Below, one piece after another: positions 49,501 to 57,575 of a stretch of DNA of 64,000 nucleotides (positions are counted from its first letter, which is position 1; every line of letters begins with the position of its first letter). The position numbers and the translations under genes are program-made. Location of the stretch: contig NC_089273.1 of the NCBI RefSeq assembly GCF_963678975.1, positions 5,658,507 to 5,722,506 of the forward strand, in the 5' to 3' direction. Origin of the DNA: Dysidea avara (lineage: Eukaryota > Porifera > Demospongiae > Dictyoceratida > Dysideidae). The notes below the pieces were generated by a model. It saw only the letters and a program-made list of their open reading frames with translations, did no database searches and was not told the DNA's origin.

Positions 49501-50060
49501 AGCAGTACAAATCAGCTTGTTATAACTTTGTAGTGATTGCTTCTCATACATGGTTGGTGACAATTGCACATTGTATTTTACTGTTGCAGGGTAGTGCTTT
49601 ACAACGCAAGAAGTTAGTCAAGAAAAGAAAAGTATCAGCTCCACTGATGATCGGTAATCCTTTCACTTCTACTAATGATCCATCACAAACACTCCCACAA
49701 AACACTAACAATTCTTCTAGTAAAGAACACACTAATAATTTAGGAGAGGATCAGATTTCTGAGTTAGGAGGCAGACTAGCTGATCAACAGTTAACAGATG
49801 ATTTACTATCAGAGATGAAACCAAGAGAACCCAGCATAGTATTACCGCCACCAAGCCAGTTTACTAGTACTACTGAAGATCAAGACAAAATAACCACATC
49901 ACCAGCCACTGCATCATCAACAGGACAAACAACTCAACAAAACCATAGATGGTTTAAAACAAGATCAGATGCTTTCAATGAGGATACTTGTAAAACAATT
50001 TATAGTGACGATGATGATGATGATCAGTGTGACATTGGTACTAACACTTGGATTGTTTAG
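25926..50060 (+). CDS. PLEKHG-like Dbl-family RhoGEF, 3' part (end of DH, PH, C-terminal tail)
   Basis: Exons deduced by frame and splice sites: 25926-26006, 26369-26398, 26533-26570, 27430-27501, 29479-29571, 37085-37171, 38072-38102, 38460-38572, 43413-43500, 47439-47486, 48006-48118 and 49590-50060 (stop). Translation gives VAEHINEVKKSYE, then QSQLIGWEGNDLLT, GDLVEQAVYIPGRF, KTALLYQKTLP and EKLNWVKQVDKII. This matches the last DH helix and the PH domain of PLEKHG1-3-type exchange factors, which activate Rho GTPases. The Lys- and Ser-rich tail ends in an acidic run and TNTWIV. Most of the DH domain is not visible, and a late-PH exon may be missing between 29571 and 37085. Exon 26533-26570 is one base short, giving a frameshift and TAG; this is decay or a sequence error. 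The 38072 exon rests mainly on phase matching. Confidence 0.68.
26617..27263. mobile_element. TA-target MITE, TGTGACCGTC variant, 647 bp
   Basis: The left end TGTGACCGTCTCAGCAAAAA and the reversed right end TGTGACTGTCTCAGCAAAAA match, and the match continues through CTTGACTTGT. TATA occurs on both flanks. It lies in a RhoGEF intron. ORFs inside are not recognisable. Confidence 0.78.
27930..28345. mobile_element. TATTATGCT-rich MITE, diverged, ~415 bp
   Basis: Ends CCTGCGCCGATTATGCC and (reversed) CCTGAGCCTATTATGCT are imperfectly inverted, and the interior repeats GCATAATAGG. It is a relative of the cleaner copy at 50622-51019. Three ACTCTAATAGA-type motifs lie at 28148-28228. No TSD could be read. 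Confidence 0.5.
28680..28920 (+). repeat. ATGCATGT-rich low-complexity patch
   Basis: Many overlapping ACATGCATGT/CATGCATGTT words occur within about 240 bp of a RhoGEF intron. They have local self-complementarity and no coding sense. Confidence 0.5.
29785..29891. repeat. Hairpin GGGCAC..GGGATTTGCCTGATAT
   Basis: GTAACATGGGCAC and GGGATTTGCCTGATATGTA on the left pair with their inverses on the right around a ~35-bp loop. The right arm is broken at its end by the hAT element at 29892. A shorter relative is at 44741-44819. Confidence 0.7.
29892..30557. mobile_element. hAT-type MITE, TAGAGGTGTACC termini, 666 bp
   Basis: The left end TAGAGGTGTACCAATATACT and the reversed right end TAGAGGTGTACCGATATAAG are flanked by the exact 8-bp duplication CATGTTAC (29884-29891 and 30558-30565). 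Subterminal ATCGGT repeats are frequent. It lies in a RhoGEF intron and is non-coding. Confidence 0.88.
30708..30830. mobile_element. Short GCGAATTACGGTA MITE relic
   Basis: It shares ACTTTAATAGAGCAGTCATT, then CATACGAACATATTTTTACA and AAGCGAATTACGGTA with the fuller element at 42551-42728. The left side appears deleted. Confidence 0.5.
30904..31364. mobile_element. CAGTGGCGGATTC-terminus MITE, 461 bp
   Basis: The left end CAGTGGCGGATTCA and the reversed right end CAGGGGAAGATCCAGGGTT match the element split at 7911-16468. A C-run of ~23 follows the left end. One ACTCTAATAGAACAGTCA motif lies at 30987-31004. No clear TSD is preserved. Confidence 0.6.
31365..33768. other. RhoGEF intron, unassigned
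   Basis: Overlapping open frames on both strands occur around 32453-33029, but they show no family, no clear splice partners and mutual overlap, so I do not call genes. No clear transposon termini were found. Confidence 0.4.
33769..34368 (+). repeat. 24-bp tandem repeat, 25 essentially perfect units
   Basis: The unit ACATACAGCACTGTTACAAT + AGGA is repeated 25 times without length change. Units 4-11 all read ACACACAG and units 1-3 and 12-25 all read ACATACAG, with no other variation noticed. Because 24 is a multiple of 3, frames on both strands stay open by chance (8-residue periods such as NIQHCYNR). It lies within a RhoGEF intron, so I read it as non-coding. Confidence 0.95.
34369..35428. 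other. RhoGEF intron, unassigned
   Basis: AT-rich, with a short GT-rich patch near 34705-34725. No gene or transposon termini are seen. Confidence 0.4.
35429..36024. mobile_element. Possible TA-target MITE, TGTGACCCA variant
   Basis: TGTGACCCA after TA at the left and TGGGTCACA at the right are inverted, but similarity does not extend far beyond 10 bp. The link to the TGTGACC family is therefore tentative. Confidence 0.35.
36025..37084. other. RhoGEF intron, unassigned
   Basis: No recognisable exon, terminal repeats or tandem repeat. Confidence 0.4.
39535..39800 (+). repeat. Dispersed repeat, copy 1 (TACTGACTGACTG)
   Basis: From TCTACTGACTGACTG to about GATGGCTCCCCT it aligns with 45965-46200 at roughly 70-75% by eye, including TTTTGGCATAT, CATGGACTTACC and TCTTTGTTGACAGTG. 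The transposon class is unknown. Confidence 0.6.
40200..41560 (+). repeat. Long probable dispersed repeat with internal duplication
   Basis: This GC-richer stretch includes a tandem 112-bp duplication (40547-40770), a shared GAGAGAACACG word and the block AAAAGACAGGGTGACACCAA near 41480. Its composition differs from the flanks. I believe related sequence is common in sponge genomes but cannot confirm it. No long ORF. Confidence 0.35.
40547..40770 (+). repeat. Tandem duplication of 112 bp
   Basis: The units at 40547-40658 and 40659-40770, each starting GGTAGTTTGTATTGTAATTG, differ by about one base. This indicates a very recent duplication. Confidence 0.9.
41930..42385. repeat. Imperfect inverted repeat with ATGGACCTTATCC arms
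   Basis: AGTCAGTTAAT followed by ATGGACCTTATCCA at the left is inverted at the right (TGGATAAGGTCCAT ... ATTAACTGACA). It may be an old MITE with subterminal repeats; the borders are uncertain. Confidence 0.4.
42551..42728. mobile_element. TACTGTAATTTGCTT MITE, ~178 bp
   Basis: The left end TACTGTAATTTGCTTGTTTT and the reversed right end TACCATAATTCGCTTTATTT are inverted. A CCTAATAGAGCAGTCA motif lies at about 42629. Relatives lie at 30708-30830 and about 55013-55205. Confidence 0.55.
43559..43595 (+). repeat. (GT)n microsatellite
   Basis: About 18 uninterrupted GT units occur within a broader GT-rich patch just downstream of a RhoGEF exon donor at 43501. Confidence 0.9.
44107..45181. mobile_element. 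hAT-type MITE, TAGGGTTGGGC termini, 1,075 bp
   Basis: The left end TAGGGTTGGGCGATAAT and the reversed right end TAGGGTTGAGCAATATAAC are flanked by the exact 8-bp duplication TGTGATAG (44099-44106 and 45182-45189). The termini are of the same type as the element at 424-1103. Subterminal ATATCG/CGATAT words are frequent. It carries a hairpin insert at 44741-44819. Confidence 0.88.
44741..44819. repeat. Hairpin CATGGCCAC..GGGATTT..
   Basis: CATGGCCAC and GGGATTTACCTGATATATA on the left pair with their inverses on the right around a short loop. It is nested in a hAT element and related to the hairpin at 29785-29891. Confidence 0.7.
45965..46200 (+). repeat. Dispersed repeat, copy 2 (TACTGACTGACTG)
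   Basis: This is the counterpart of 39535-39800, in the same orientation. Confidence 0.6.
46430..46962. mobile_element. hAT-type MITE, CAGCGTTGAAAC termini, 533 bp
   Basis: The left end CAGCGTTGAAACCGGGT and the reversed right end CAGCGTTGAAACTGGTT are flanked by the exact 8-bp duplication TCGTGCAC (46422-46429 and 46963-46970). Several ATCCGGGTC/GACCCGGAT subterminal words occur near both ends. It contains a T-run of ~28 plus ~15 at 46709-46752. Confidence 0.88.
47867..47925 (+). repeat. Dispersed direct repeat, copy 2
   Basis: This copy (TACACCTTAGCTGTG ... ATAATGAGGTGGTCTTATT) corresponds to the segment at 9918-9975. The ATAATGAG word also occurs just upstream at about 47832. Confidence 0.6.
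48720..49104. mobile_element. Foldback MITE sharing termini with the helicase transposon
   Basis: The two ends are inverted over about 110 bp. The reversed right end reads TAGTCTATTGCGCAGACCAC, then AGGGTGGAGAAAAAGGGTCT. This parallels the 8.25-kb element's TAGTCTCGCGTGGCCAGACC and GGGTGGGGAAAAAAGGGTCT. CTCCAATAGCA near the left end is also shared. It looks like a non-autonomous relative that could have been mobilised by such an element. No clear TSD was found. It sits in a RhoGEF intron. Confidence 0.7.
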
Positions 50061-50621
50061 TGTTTACCCCACTATGCAATAATATACAAAAGTGTTTTAT
50101 TGTACATATGCAAATGCTTGTTATACTAAACTGCATCAATGTTTATTATTATTTATTGATATTCACAGTAAACACAATTATAAAGAAAATTCTGGAACAA
50201 AGCTAACTACAGCAGTTATCAGCACCTAACAAAGGTTCATAGACAAATATTCAATGTTTGACACAACAGTCCAACAGTTTGCAACAAAACCGATTTCTGC
50301 AAAACACGAAGTGTTTCAGATTAATGCACAATCTTGTCAGCCAGTCATCAAAATTTGGGCTCAAAGTACCAAGGGCACTGATAACAATTGGGATAATTTC
50401 TACTTTAACATGCCAGAGTCTCTGAATCTCAATGAGCAAGTCTTGGTACTTGTCAACCTTTTCAATTTTTATGAACAATATTATAGATGAAAGGGCAGGA
50501 AAAGTCTCAAAAAAGCATGTCTATCTTCTTAAACACCAGGCTAGGATTAAGTCAGGATGACTGGCATGTGTGGCTCTATCAGTAAAATCCCAACTAGTGT
50601 TACCTTCTTTGTAATTGCTTG
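50061..50621. other. 3' flank of the RhoGEF gene
   Basis: No canonical AATAAA lies close to the stop codon. An overlapping pair of open frames at 50251-50490 shows no family. Nothing else is supported. Confidence 0.4.
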
Positions 50622-51019
50622 TAGGCACCAGCCTATTATGCTGGCATAATTTTGAACATAATAGGTGCCCAAAAACATCTAGCATAATGCTAGCACAATA
50701 GGCAGAATAATTGTCATACTGTATGCAAAAATGCATGCCACAGAAAAAGGTTGACTTACAATAACAGAGCAGTCAATGCCATTAAGTAGTTATTTAACAT
50801 GACTGTTATTATAGTTTACAATGCAGCCAAATTCTTAATGCACAATGAGTACTTTTTACATTTAGCCAGTTGTTCATAAGCCAAAGTTTATCATTATCCA
50901 TTAGAAAGTAACAAAACATGGGAACTGTGGCAAAAAATGTTGAGCATAATAGGCAAATAAAGTTAGCACTGCAGCATAGAATAATAGGCAAAATTAAAAG
51001 CATAATAGGCTGGTGCCTA
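50622..51019. mobile_element. hAT-type MITE, TAGGCACCAGCC termini, 398 bp
   Basis: TAGGCACCAGCCTATTATGC at the left is exactly inverted at the right. The flanking 8-mers ATTGCTTG (50614-50621) and ATTGTTTG (51020-51027) differ at one base, consistent with an aged hAT TSD. The interior repeats GCATAATAGG, as at 27930-28345, 55270-55935 and 56980. Confidence 0.78.
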
Positions 51020-51555
51020 ATTGTTTGTATAGTTAGTATGGTCACTCCAAGTCAGCAGAGAAGTGATGGTAACACCTAGATACTTATAGGGTACTTCTTG
51101 TATGAAGCATTTAACCGATAGTATAGGTAGCCAGGATAGGGACCATAGTGTGTCTCTTTCAATATTCTTAGAAATAGCATTGTTAATAAATTGCAGCTGC
51201 CAATCTTCAGCCCATCTTTGAAGCAAGTCTAAATTACATGGTACAGTAAGGCTGAACAGTCAGTGTAAGAATTGACTGTAGTGTACAATACAACATCATC
51301 TGCATACAGTCTCACTTTTGATTTTAAATACTTTGTCTGGGTGGTCATTTATGTATGTATAGCACAGAAATAATTATATGGAAAGGACGGTTTCTTAGGG
51401 AACACCTGATGTAGAAGACCTTGCTTGACCCTCTACTACCACTTGCTGTGAACAGTTCTCCAAAAAATATTATATTGTTTCTTGATAATTACGTAACCAT
51501 GTTGGTATATAGGTAATTTTGAGACATCAGCAATTTCATTTTGTTTGGTATGATA
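51020..51555. other. Unassigned, with a minus-strand coding-like patch
   Basis: On the minus strand about 51400-51040 reads as a broken frame with pieces such as KYLGVTIT and LQRWAEDWQL. These resemble the end of the reverse transcriptase region of non-LTR retrotransposons. The frame is broken by stops, so it is at most a relic. Confidence 0.4.
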
Positions 51556-51769
51556 TGTGACTGGGTCTGCGAAAGCATGTGGGCACAAAAAAATAGCCTA
51601 CTTTTCCAAACTTTCACCACTGATAACTCCATAATTAATTTTTTTTAGAAAATTAAATTGAACCACAAGTTACAGAATGCAAATAATAGTTTACTCCAAT
51701 GTGGAGATATGACCTGTTACATTATGAAGTGTAGTTTGTGCCCACACGCCCTGTTTTTGCAGGCCCACA
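51556..51769. mobile_element. TA-target-like MITE, TGTGACTGGG variant
   Basis: The left end TGTGACTGGGTCTGCGAAAG and the reversed right end TGTGGGCCTGCAAAAACAGG are imperfect inverses and share GTGGGCAC. It resembles the element at 10665-10907. No TSD is preserved. Confidence 0.5.
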
Positions 51770-52274
51770 CTGTAAAAAAAGAGGAATATAAGATGGTATA
51801 TCTAATGGCTTAAACTATACAAATAATCTCAGCATTATACTAACTATCTTATACTTTAGTATAAACCCCATCTTATATTATGGGAAACAGATTATACTTT
51901 AGTTTAATACACATTCTTTGTATGGCTTTGTTTACTTAACTAAATGTGATAACTTTTTAGCTTCACCATCTCATTATTGTCTCATTTTTAGCTTCACCAT
52001 CTCATGTGACCTAAGATTTTTTTTTACTATACCAAACAAAGTCATGATGATTTTACAATAAGTAGCTACACTTCTGTTAATCACTATAGCTAGCTAACTA
52101 GCTTCAGTTTGTTGTGATAATATCATACGCACACATTTTCATATGGCAAAGCATATAATACCAGAAAAATTATTTTTTTTATTATTCAATCTAAGAGTCA
52201 TACAAATCCAGATTTTCTTGCACAGTTAGCACATCTGCAAAAGTTCGTAGTAATGCTTGTTTAAAATTAAAAGG

Positions 52275-52330
52275 GTCAATGGTGTGCGCATGCGTATTAG
52301 ATGCAATTAAGTCGCCATCTTTGTCGTTAT
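52275..52330. promoter_or_regulatory. Promoter-like island with NRF1- and YY1-like sites
   Basis: TGCGCATGCGT at 52285-52295 matches the NRF1 palindrome. GTCGCCATCTTT at 52311-52322 is the reverse of the YY1 motif AAAGATGGCGAC. Both are common just at animal promoters. The following 130 bp are GC-rich against an AT-rich background. Sites are seen; promoter function is inferred. Confidence 0.5.
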
Positions 52331-52425
52331 TGTTGTATCGTAGGTTGTAAATGTGATTGATATGGTGGTGTCGCTCGGACGGTGTATCTCGCGGAGAGAG
52401 TGTGCGCGATCGGCGCCATCGTCCA

Positions 52426-52545
52426 ATGAGCCACGATGATAGTTATGGACCACAACTGTACATCCCTGCTGGCTGTAGTGGTGAAGTGGCGCGGCTAAGT
52501 GGACAATTCCTTCGATGGAAGCAATCAAAAACAGCTCTGTATTAG
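52426..52545 (+). CDS. Possible 39-aa microprotein
   Basis: ATG at 52426 opens a 39-codon frame ending TAG, immediately downstream of the promoter-like island, with AATAAA at 52754-52759. The peptide begins MSHDDSYGPQLY and ends FLRWKQSKTALY, with no low complexity and mixed codons. I do not recognise it. It could equally be the last exon of an unseen gene or untranslated leader. Confidence 0.35.
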   Translation: MSHDDSYGPQLYIPAGCSGEVARLSGQFLRWKQSKTALY

Positions 52546-52825
52546 ACTAAAATGATAGCTTGTACGATAGGTTTAGCCGTATTAAGTTGTTTATTGTGTA
52601 TTGTATGACAATGGCCTGCAAATGCATGCACTGTTTATTATTAGTAACTGTAACATACACATTGTAGCATACATACTTTAACTTATTGATTGTAACGTGT
52701 TCTGTGATTTACATCCTAGGCAAACCAGCTGTGCTGCCTGCCTAGTAATTAATAATAAAGAAAATGATCCAACTTTGGTGTTGCTGTGTACGTATTACAT
52801 GTTTTATATACTGTTATCTCAGCTT

Positions 52826-52866
52826 ATGGCGGATGACGAGTGGACACAGTTCATCAGCCATCAACG
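52826..52866 (+). CDS. Candidate first exon (MADDEWTQFISHQ)
   Basis: ATGGCGGATGACGAGTGG begins a 41-bp open segment that ends at a GTAAGA donor (52867). It lies upstream of the exon-like tandem units at 53141-54036, which it might splice into. I do not recognise the product, and a full continuous frame could not be built. Confidence 0.35.
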
Positions 52867-53140
52867 GTAAGAGTATGCATGGTCTGCTCTTATGATTTTG
52901 TATATTATCTCTTCAGAGATACAGTTTCTTGTCGAACCTCTTAGTTCTACAGGCTGTCAGTGTACAACATCTGCAGTGTTAGTTTCCTTCAATGGCAGCT
53001 GCTTCCTTTAAAGAATCTGGTAGCGACCATATGTGGACAGTTTTGTTCTTTTTTCACAGAGTTATTCAACGTCATCTTCTAATTACTTACAGCTGTAAGT
53101 GCATTAAGCCTGATTGCGTTTTTATTCATTTTCTTTTCAA

Positions 53141-54036
53141 TAGGGTAGGAATTACAGACTTGGTCTCAGTTCTAGGAGATTCTTCTTATTGCTAACATCT
53201 GTAAGTAAGTACACTGAGAGTGTCCAGTATACAATTTATATTTACCTTCATTTAGGTTTGTGGAAACTGGTCTCATTTCGTCTGGGAACCGGTCTCATTT
53301 CTTCATGTTTTTCACTACTTTTTATCAACAGCTGACGGCTGCTACCTCGTCTGGCACTGTAAATAAGTTGAGTGTTTTCAAGCACCTGTTCTGTCTTGTT
53401 TGTCCTTACTTCACTGACCATGCTCGTATTGCTAACAAAAGTAAGTTCACTGAGAGTATGCACATTATACTATATTTAGTCTTGTTTTGGTTGTACTTAG
53501 TGATTACAAGATTCTTGGACTTGGTTATCAGTGTATCAGATGCTTCTTGTGAGCTTATGTAACACGTTAGCCCAACAAAGTCACATACGAAGTGGCTGTT
53601 TTATGTCTGGTTAGACTCACTGATAACACCTGTAAGTACACCAAATAATCCAGAATATGATTTACGTTTGCCTCCATTTAGGGTCGTGAGACCTGGTCTT
53701 ATCAGACTTGTCTTAGTTGTACATGGATTGTCGGTCTCAGACTCGGTCTCAGTTTTAAAAGATTGTTACAAACTGTAAGTACAATGATTGTTCAGTATTC
53801 GCTTTATATTTACCATCTTTAATAGATTTGTGGGACCTAGCCGCCGTTCTACATGGTAATACTAGGTTTCCAGACAAGGTCTCGGTTTTATGAGATTCTT
53901 ATTGTTACAAACTGTAAGTCCAACGATTGTCCAGAATACACATTATATTTACCATCTTTGTATTAGAGCTGTGGGACAGTTCTACCAGACGACTAACAGA
54001 TGGTCACAGAGTTCTACATAGTGATGATAATACAGG
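53141..54036 (+). repeat. Degenerate tandem array of exon-like units with splice signals
   Basis: Segments near 53141-53205, 53256-53358, 53683-53771, 53827-53913 and 53968-54034 each start after a TTTAG, ATAG or TTAG acceptor. Most carry GGTCTCRGTTYTA and TTRTTRCWAACWTCT-like endings followed by GTAAGT or GTAAAT. The intervening GTAAGT...TTTACCTTCATTTAG segments are also alike. The units look like serial duplication of one exon-intron module. Coding status is uncertain because some contain stops in every frame. Confidence 0.5.
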
Positions 54037-55012
54037 TAATTTATAATGGAACTTGTGAATTGTATTTACTGTCTTACCTGCTGCAGTTGGATAAAGACTG
54101 ATAAATGACGAAATTGATTTGATACTGTCATGGCCAAGGAGACATTGATTTACTAGCTGTGCATATTGTGGTTTTAACCTATTTACAGAATTAAATTCAT
54201 TACAAATATAATTATCGAAGTTATTTAATTAAGGTTATGGAAAGTAAAAAAGTACAGTAGTATAGTAGCCAATATATGGTTGAAATAGGCTTAGTCTGAT
54301 AATACACCACACTATACTAGTGATTTAATCTCTAATATATGACTGTCTTAAATGTATTCAATAAGCTATTAATATATGCTGTACTATTTCATTCCAATCA
54401 TGATACTAACATAATAAGACTGTTATAGACCTTATTATTCTGAGCTTTTTTCACAGTGCCAGTTTATTATAGCAGTTTCAGAGTAAGACAAAATAACCCT
54501 AAATGTATTTATACTGTGCAATTATTTTACACTATCTCAGTGCAATTATTTTACACTATCTCAGTGCAATGACTTACATTTCCTGGAAATTCCTGAATTA
54601 AACGTATCCTCATTAAAGCTTCAGAACTTTGCTTTGCTATAAATTTAGTCCCAATATAGTAGGAGTGCAATTAATCCCAAATTACACTGATAGTTTCTAA
54701 AAATTGCGCTGTTAATCTGACAGAATCACAATGTGTTGCCATAGTGATAGCTGCCCATAGCATTACAACACAGTGGTAGGTAACTTTTGTCAAGGTAAAT
54801 GTCATTTTGTGTTGGTCACTGTGTGATATTTTTGTATAATTATGGAATAATTGTAACAGCCAAAATTACACTCAGCTTTGCCTCATGCAATTTTTTAGTG
54901 CAACTATTCTCTAACAATATATTGCACTCAAATGTGTGTGATTACCTATGCTAATTCTCTACATTGTACAATTGAGAACATGGGTGTGATCAAATATATG
55001 CAATTTCACTGA
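54037..55012. other. AT-rich spacer, nothing recognised
   Basis: Apart from a ~25-bp direct repeat near 54517-54565 (GTGCAATTATTTTACACTAT), I see no gene or element. Confidence 0.45.
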
Positions 55013-55205
55013 TTTGCTTTGTTCATTTGCTTTGTTCATTGTAAAAATTAATAATTTTTCTCGAATTTTTCATATGCAAAATTCATATGAAAATCTCTTA
55101 CATGATTTTTTAACTTAAATCAAACTACTTTAATAGAGCAGCCATACAAGTAAATCATATGAAATATGATATTTTTCACCAAAGCAAAGCAAATAATATT
55201 ACAGT
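55013..55205. mobile_element. Diverged TTTGCTT MITE
   Basis: TTGCTTTGTTCATTG at the left and AAAGCAAATAATATTAC at the right are roughly inverse. The interior ACTTTAATAGAGCAGCCAT and CATATGCAAAATTC words match 42551-42728. Confidence 0.4.
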
Positions 55206-55269
55206 AATCTACTTATAAATTATAAATTAAAATGACTTTTACTGTACACCACAACAGATTTTTAGGGAC

Positions 55270-55935
55270 CCACCTGCAGGGGTATTATGCTCAAAGTTTT
55301 ACCTATTATGCTATATATGCTGCAGTGCTCAAAAATTTTACCTACTATTATGCTCAAGCATTATGCCTCATTTCTCAAAGGATTTCGGCGATAACCAATT
55401 TAGACTATGGCTCATACAACTCTGGTCATTGCCAATAATGGCGGCTTTCTGATCAAATTAGTGTTGAAACAACAAATAGTGTGATATATAGGACTGAGGT
55501 AATTATGCTCATGATTCTTTGTATTATTCTTCAGAATTTCCTAGCAAAAGTTTGCATTATGCTCCTAAACTCATGTATTATTCTCAAAATTATTCCCAAT
55601 AAATCAAAATAGAAATGTAAAATTGACAGTTTATTCAAAAATTTATAAGTTATTCTTGCAAGAAACTAGATACAGGATTGTTTTAATGGAAAAGTGTGCA
55701 AAAATAGGGTTGACTGCTTTATTAGAGTATGTAGGTGAACGTTCTATTAGAGTATCTCGATCCGGTGACTGTTCTATTAGAGTATATTGATCGTAGCGTA
55801 TTGTCATGAAGTCTTCAATAATTCTTTCAAAATGCTGGCATAATGCTAGAATAATGATTTTTAGCATTATGCTGAAAATTATTCCGGCATAATTACTAGT
55901 GATATAATACATTTTCACAAGATTTAATTTCATAT
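55270..55935. repeat. TATTATGCTC-rich repeat with ACTCTAATAGA motifs
   Basis: Many TATTATGCT and GCATAAT words relate it to the TAGGCACCAGCC hAT family. On the minus strand two full motifs (ACTCTAATAGAACAGTCA and a variant) and one weaker one lie at 55710-55790. Borders are uncertain. A related end (CAGCATAATAGGCTGATGCC) lies at about 56975-56996. Confidence 0.5.
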
Positions 55936-57575
55936 TTCAGACTGGCCATTATTCCTGCATGTGCCCTAGTTACAGCTGTTAACCCTTAATCTTTCCCAGC
56001 CACACATTTTTACATGTCATCTTTTGTTGGCTGGATGCAAAGTGCTGCATTGAAACTACCCACTTAATTGGGTCATGATCGGTGGCCTTAATTTATTTAT
56101 ATAAGGTAGACCTCAAATTTTTTGTCACATGTATCACGTGTTTAGCTGGATTCCAGTCACAACAGCCACCGGAAATTATCACTAGAGTGTGAAGAAAACA
56201 TCGCTGGATAATAGAGGTGATTGTATTCATCTATATAGGAAGCCTACCAGTAGCTGTACATATACTTTTCTGCACCAGCGTATTGTTATGCTTTAAATTT
56301 ACCTATTAGGCCACATAAACTTATTAATAGTTTCTCATCTTCCTGTACTCAAAATAGCAGTGCGGGAGGGCGGATTTTTATTTTATTATTTACTGACTAG
56401 GTAGCTGAATTAGCTAGTTAAAATGACTCAGAATGCAATTTTCTTAGACTGCTCTAACAAGGTACCAACTTTAGAAGGTGCTGGATAGCTACACTCAGCC
56501 ACCGGTGGTGTAAAAAATCCTTGATGAGGTCAGAAAAATGGTCATGCGGGTGGGGATGAGAAACTAATAATTAAGTTTATGTGACCTTACATTCAGCTAT
56601 TGTGCTCAAATATTCAATCCATTGTGTCCAGAATTACAACTATGTTTGTTGGTCTATGTCCAATATTATATAAGCCTAAGTGGCGATTGCCCATATTGTG
56701 CTAGACAAGTTTAATTTTGCACACACTTTCTGATAAGAAAATGATAACTTTCAATTTGTGACTAAAAGCAAACATTATTGTTATCCATGTATAAGCTGTA
56801 AAGATGCATATAATTGTATTATGTCCTGAATCTCCTGTCTGCTGTACATGTATAAGAGAATGTTCGACTTTTTTTCCTTTAACAAGCATTTTTAGTGGCC
56901 ACAATATGACATAATTATTCTATGTATTATATGCTATCAGTACGCTTGATGCTTCTATCATGCTCAATAATTATTCCAGCATAATAGGCTGATGCCTTGA
57001 AATGTTTGTATAGGTTTTCAGAATTCGGACCCAAGAATTGTTTGTTATATGTGCTAAACTTCTTGATTTTCGTCAGTGTTTGCAACATAACAAAATCATT
57101 ATAATATCAAATACAGTGTGGATGATATAACACTAACTGCAGAACGTTGAGTAGTTTAACACAAACTTGTATTTTCTTTGAATTTGATATATAATTCCAC
57201 CAGACCTACAAACAGTTTGTAGCTACCAAATCTATGGTCATCGGGAATATTGAATATCGGGAATATCAGGAATATTGTAGGCAAAGATAATTGTAATTCT
57301 AGCTATAGTGCTAGCATAGGAAGAGTATTTTGGTCTACTAATCTAAATATAAAATTCAACTGTAATCAGGCATAATGATACTGTACATTGTGAAATTCTT
57401 TTCCAAATTGTATGTGTATGTTTATCTTACTGTATCCACATATCTTATGTTAAATGCAGCCAGTAAAGCCAGGCTGTATATATGTTAAACTTCACAATAG
57501 CAATTTGTATTACAGTTCACATAATTTGATTGACTAATTTCCTATTAACCAAAATGATAGTCTTAACTGAGTACG
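55936..57575. other. Spacer, no gene recognised
   Basis: It contains GATGAGAAACTAATAATTA (56556), resembling the Harbinger-like terminus at 5582-6036, and the hAT-like end near 56990. These are fragments of dispersed elements. No exon is supported. Confidence 0.4.
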
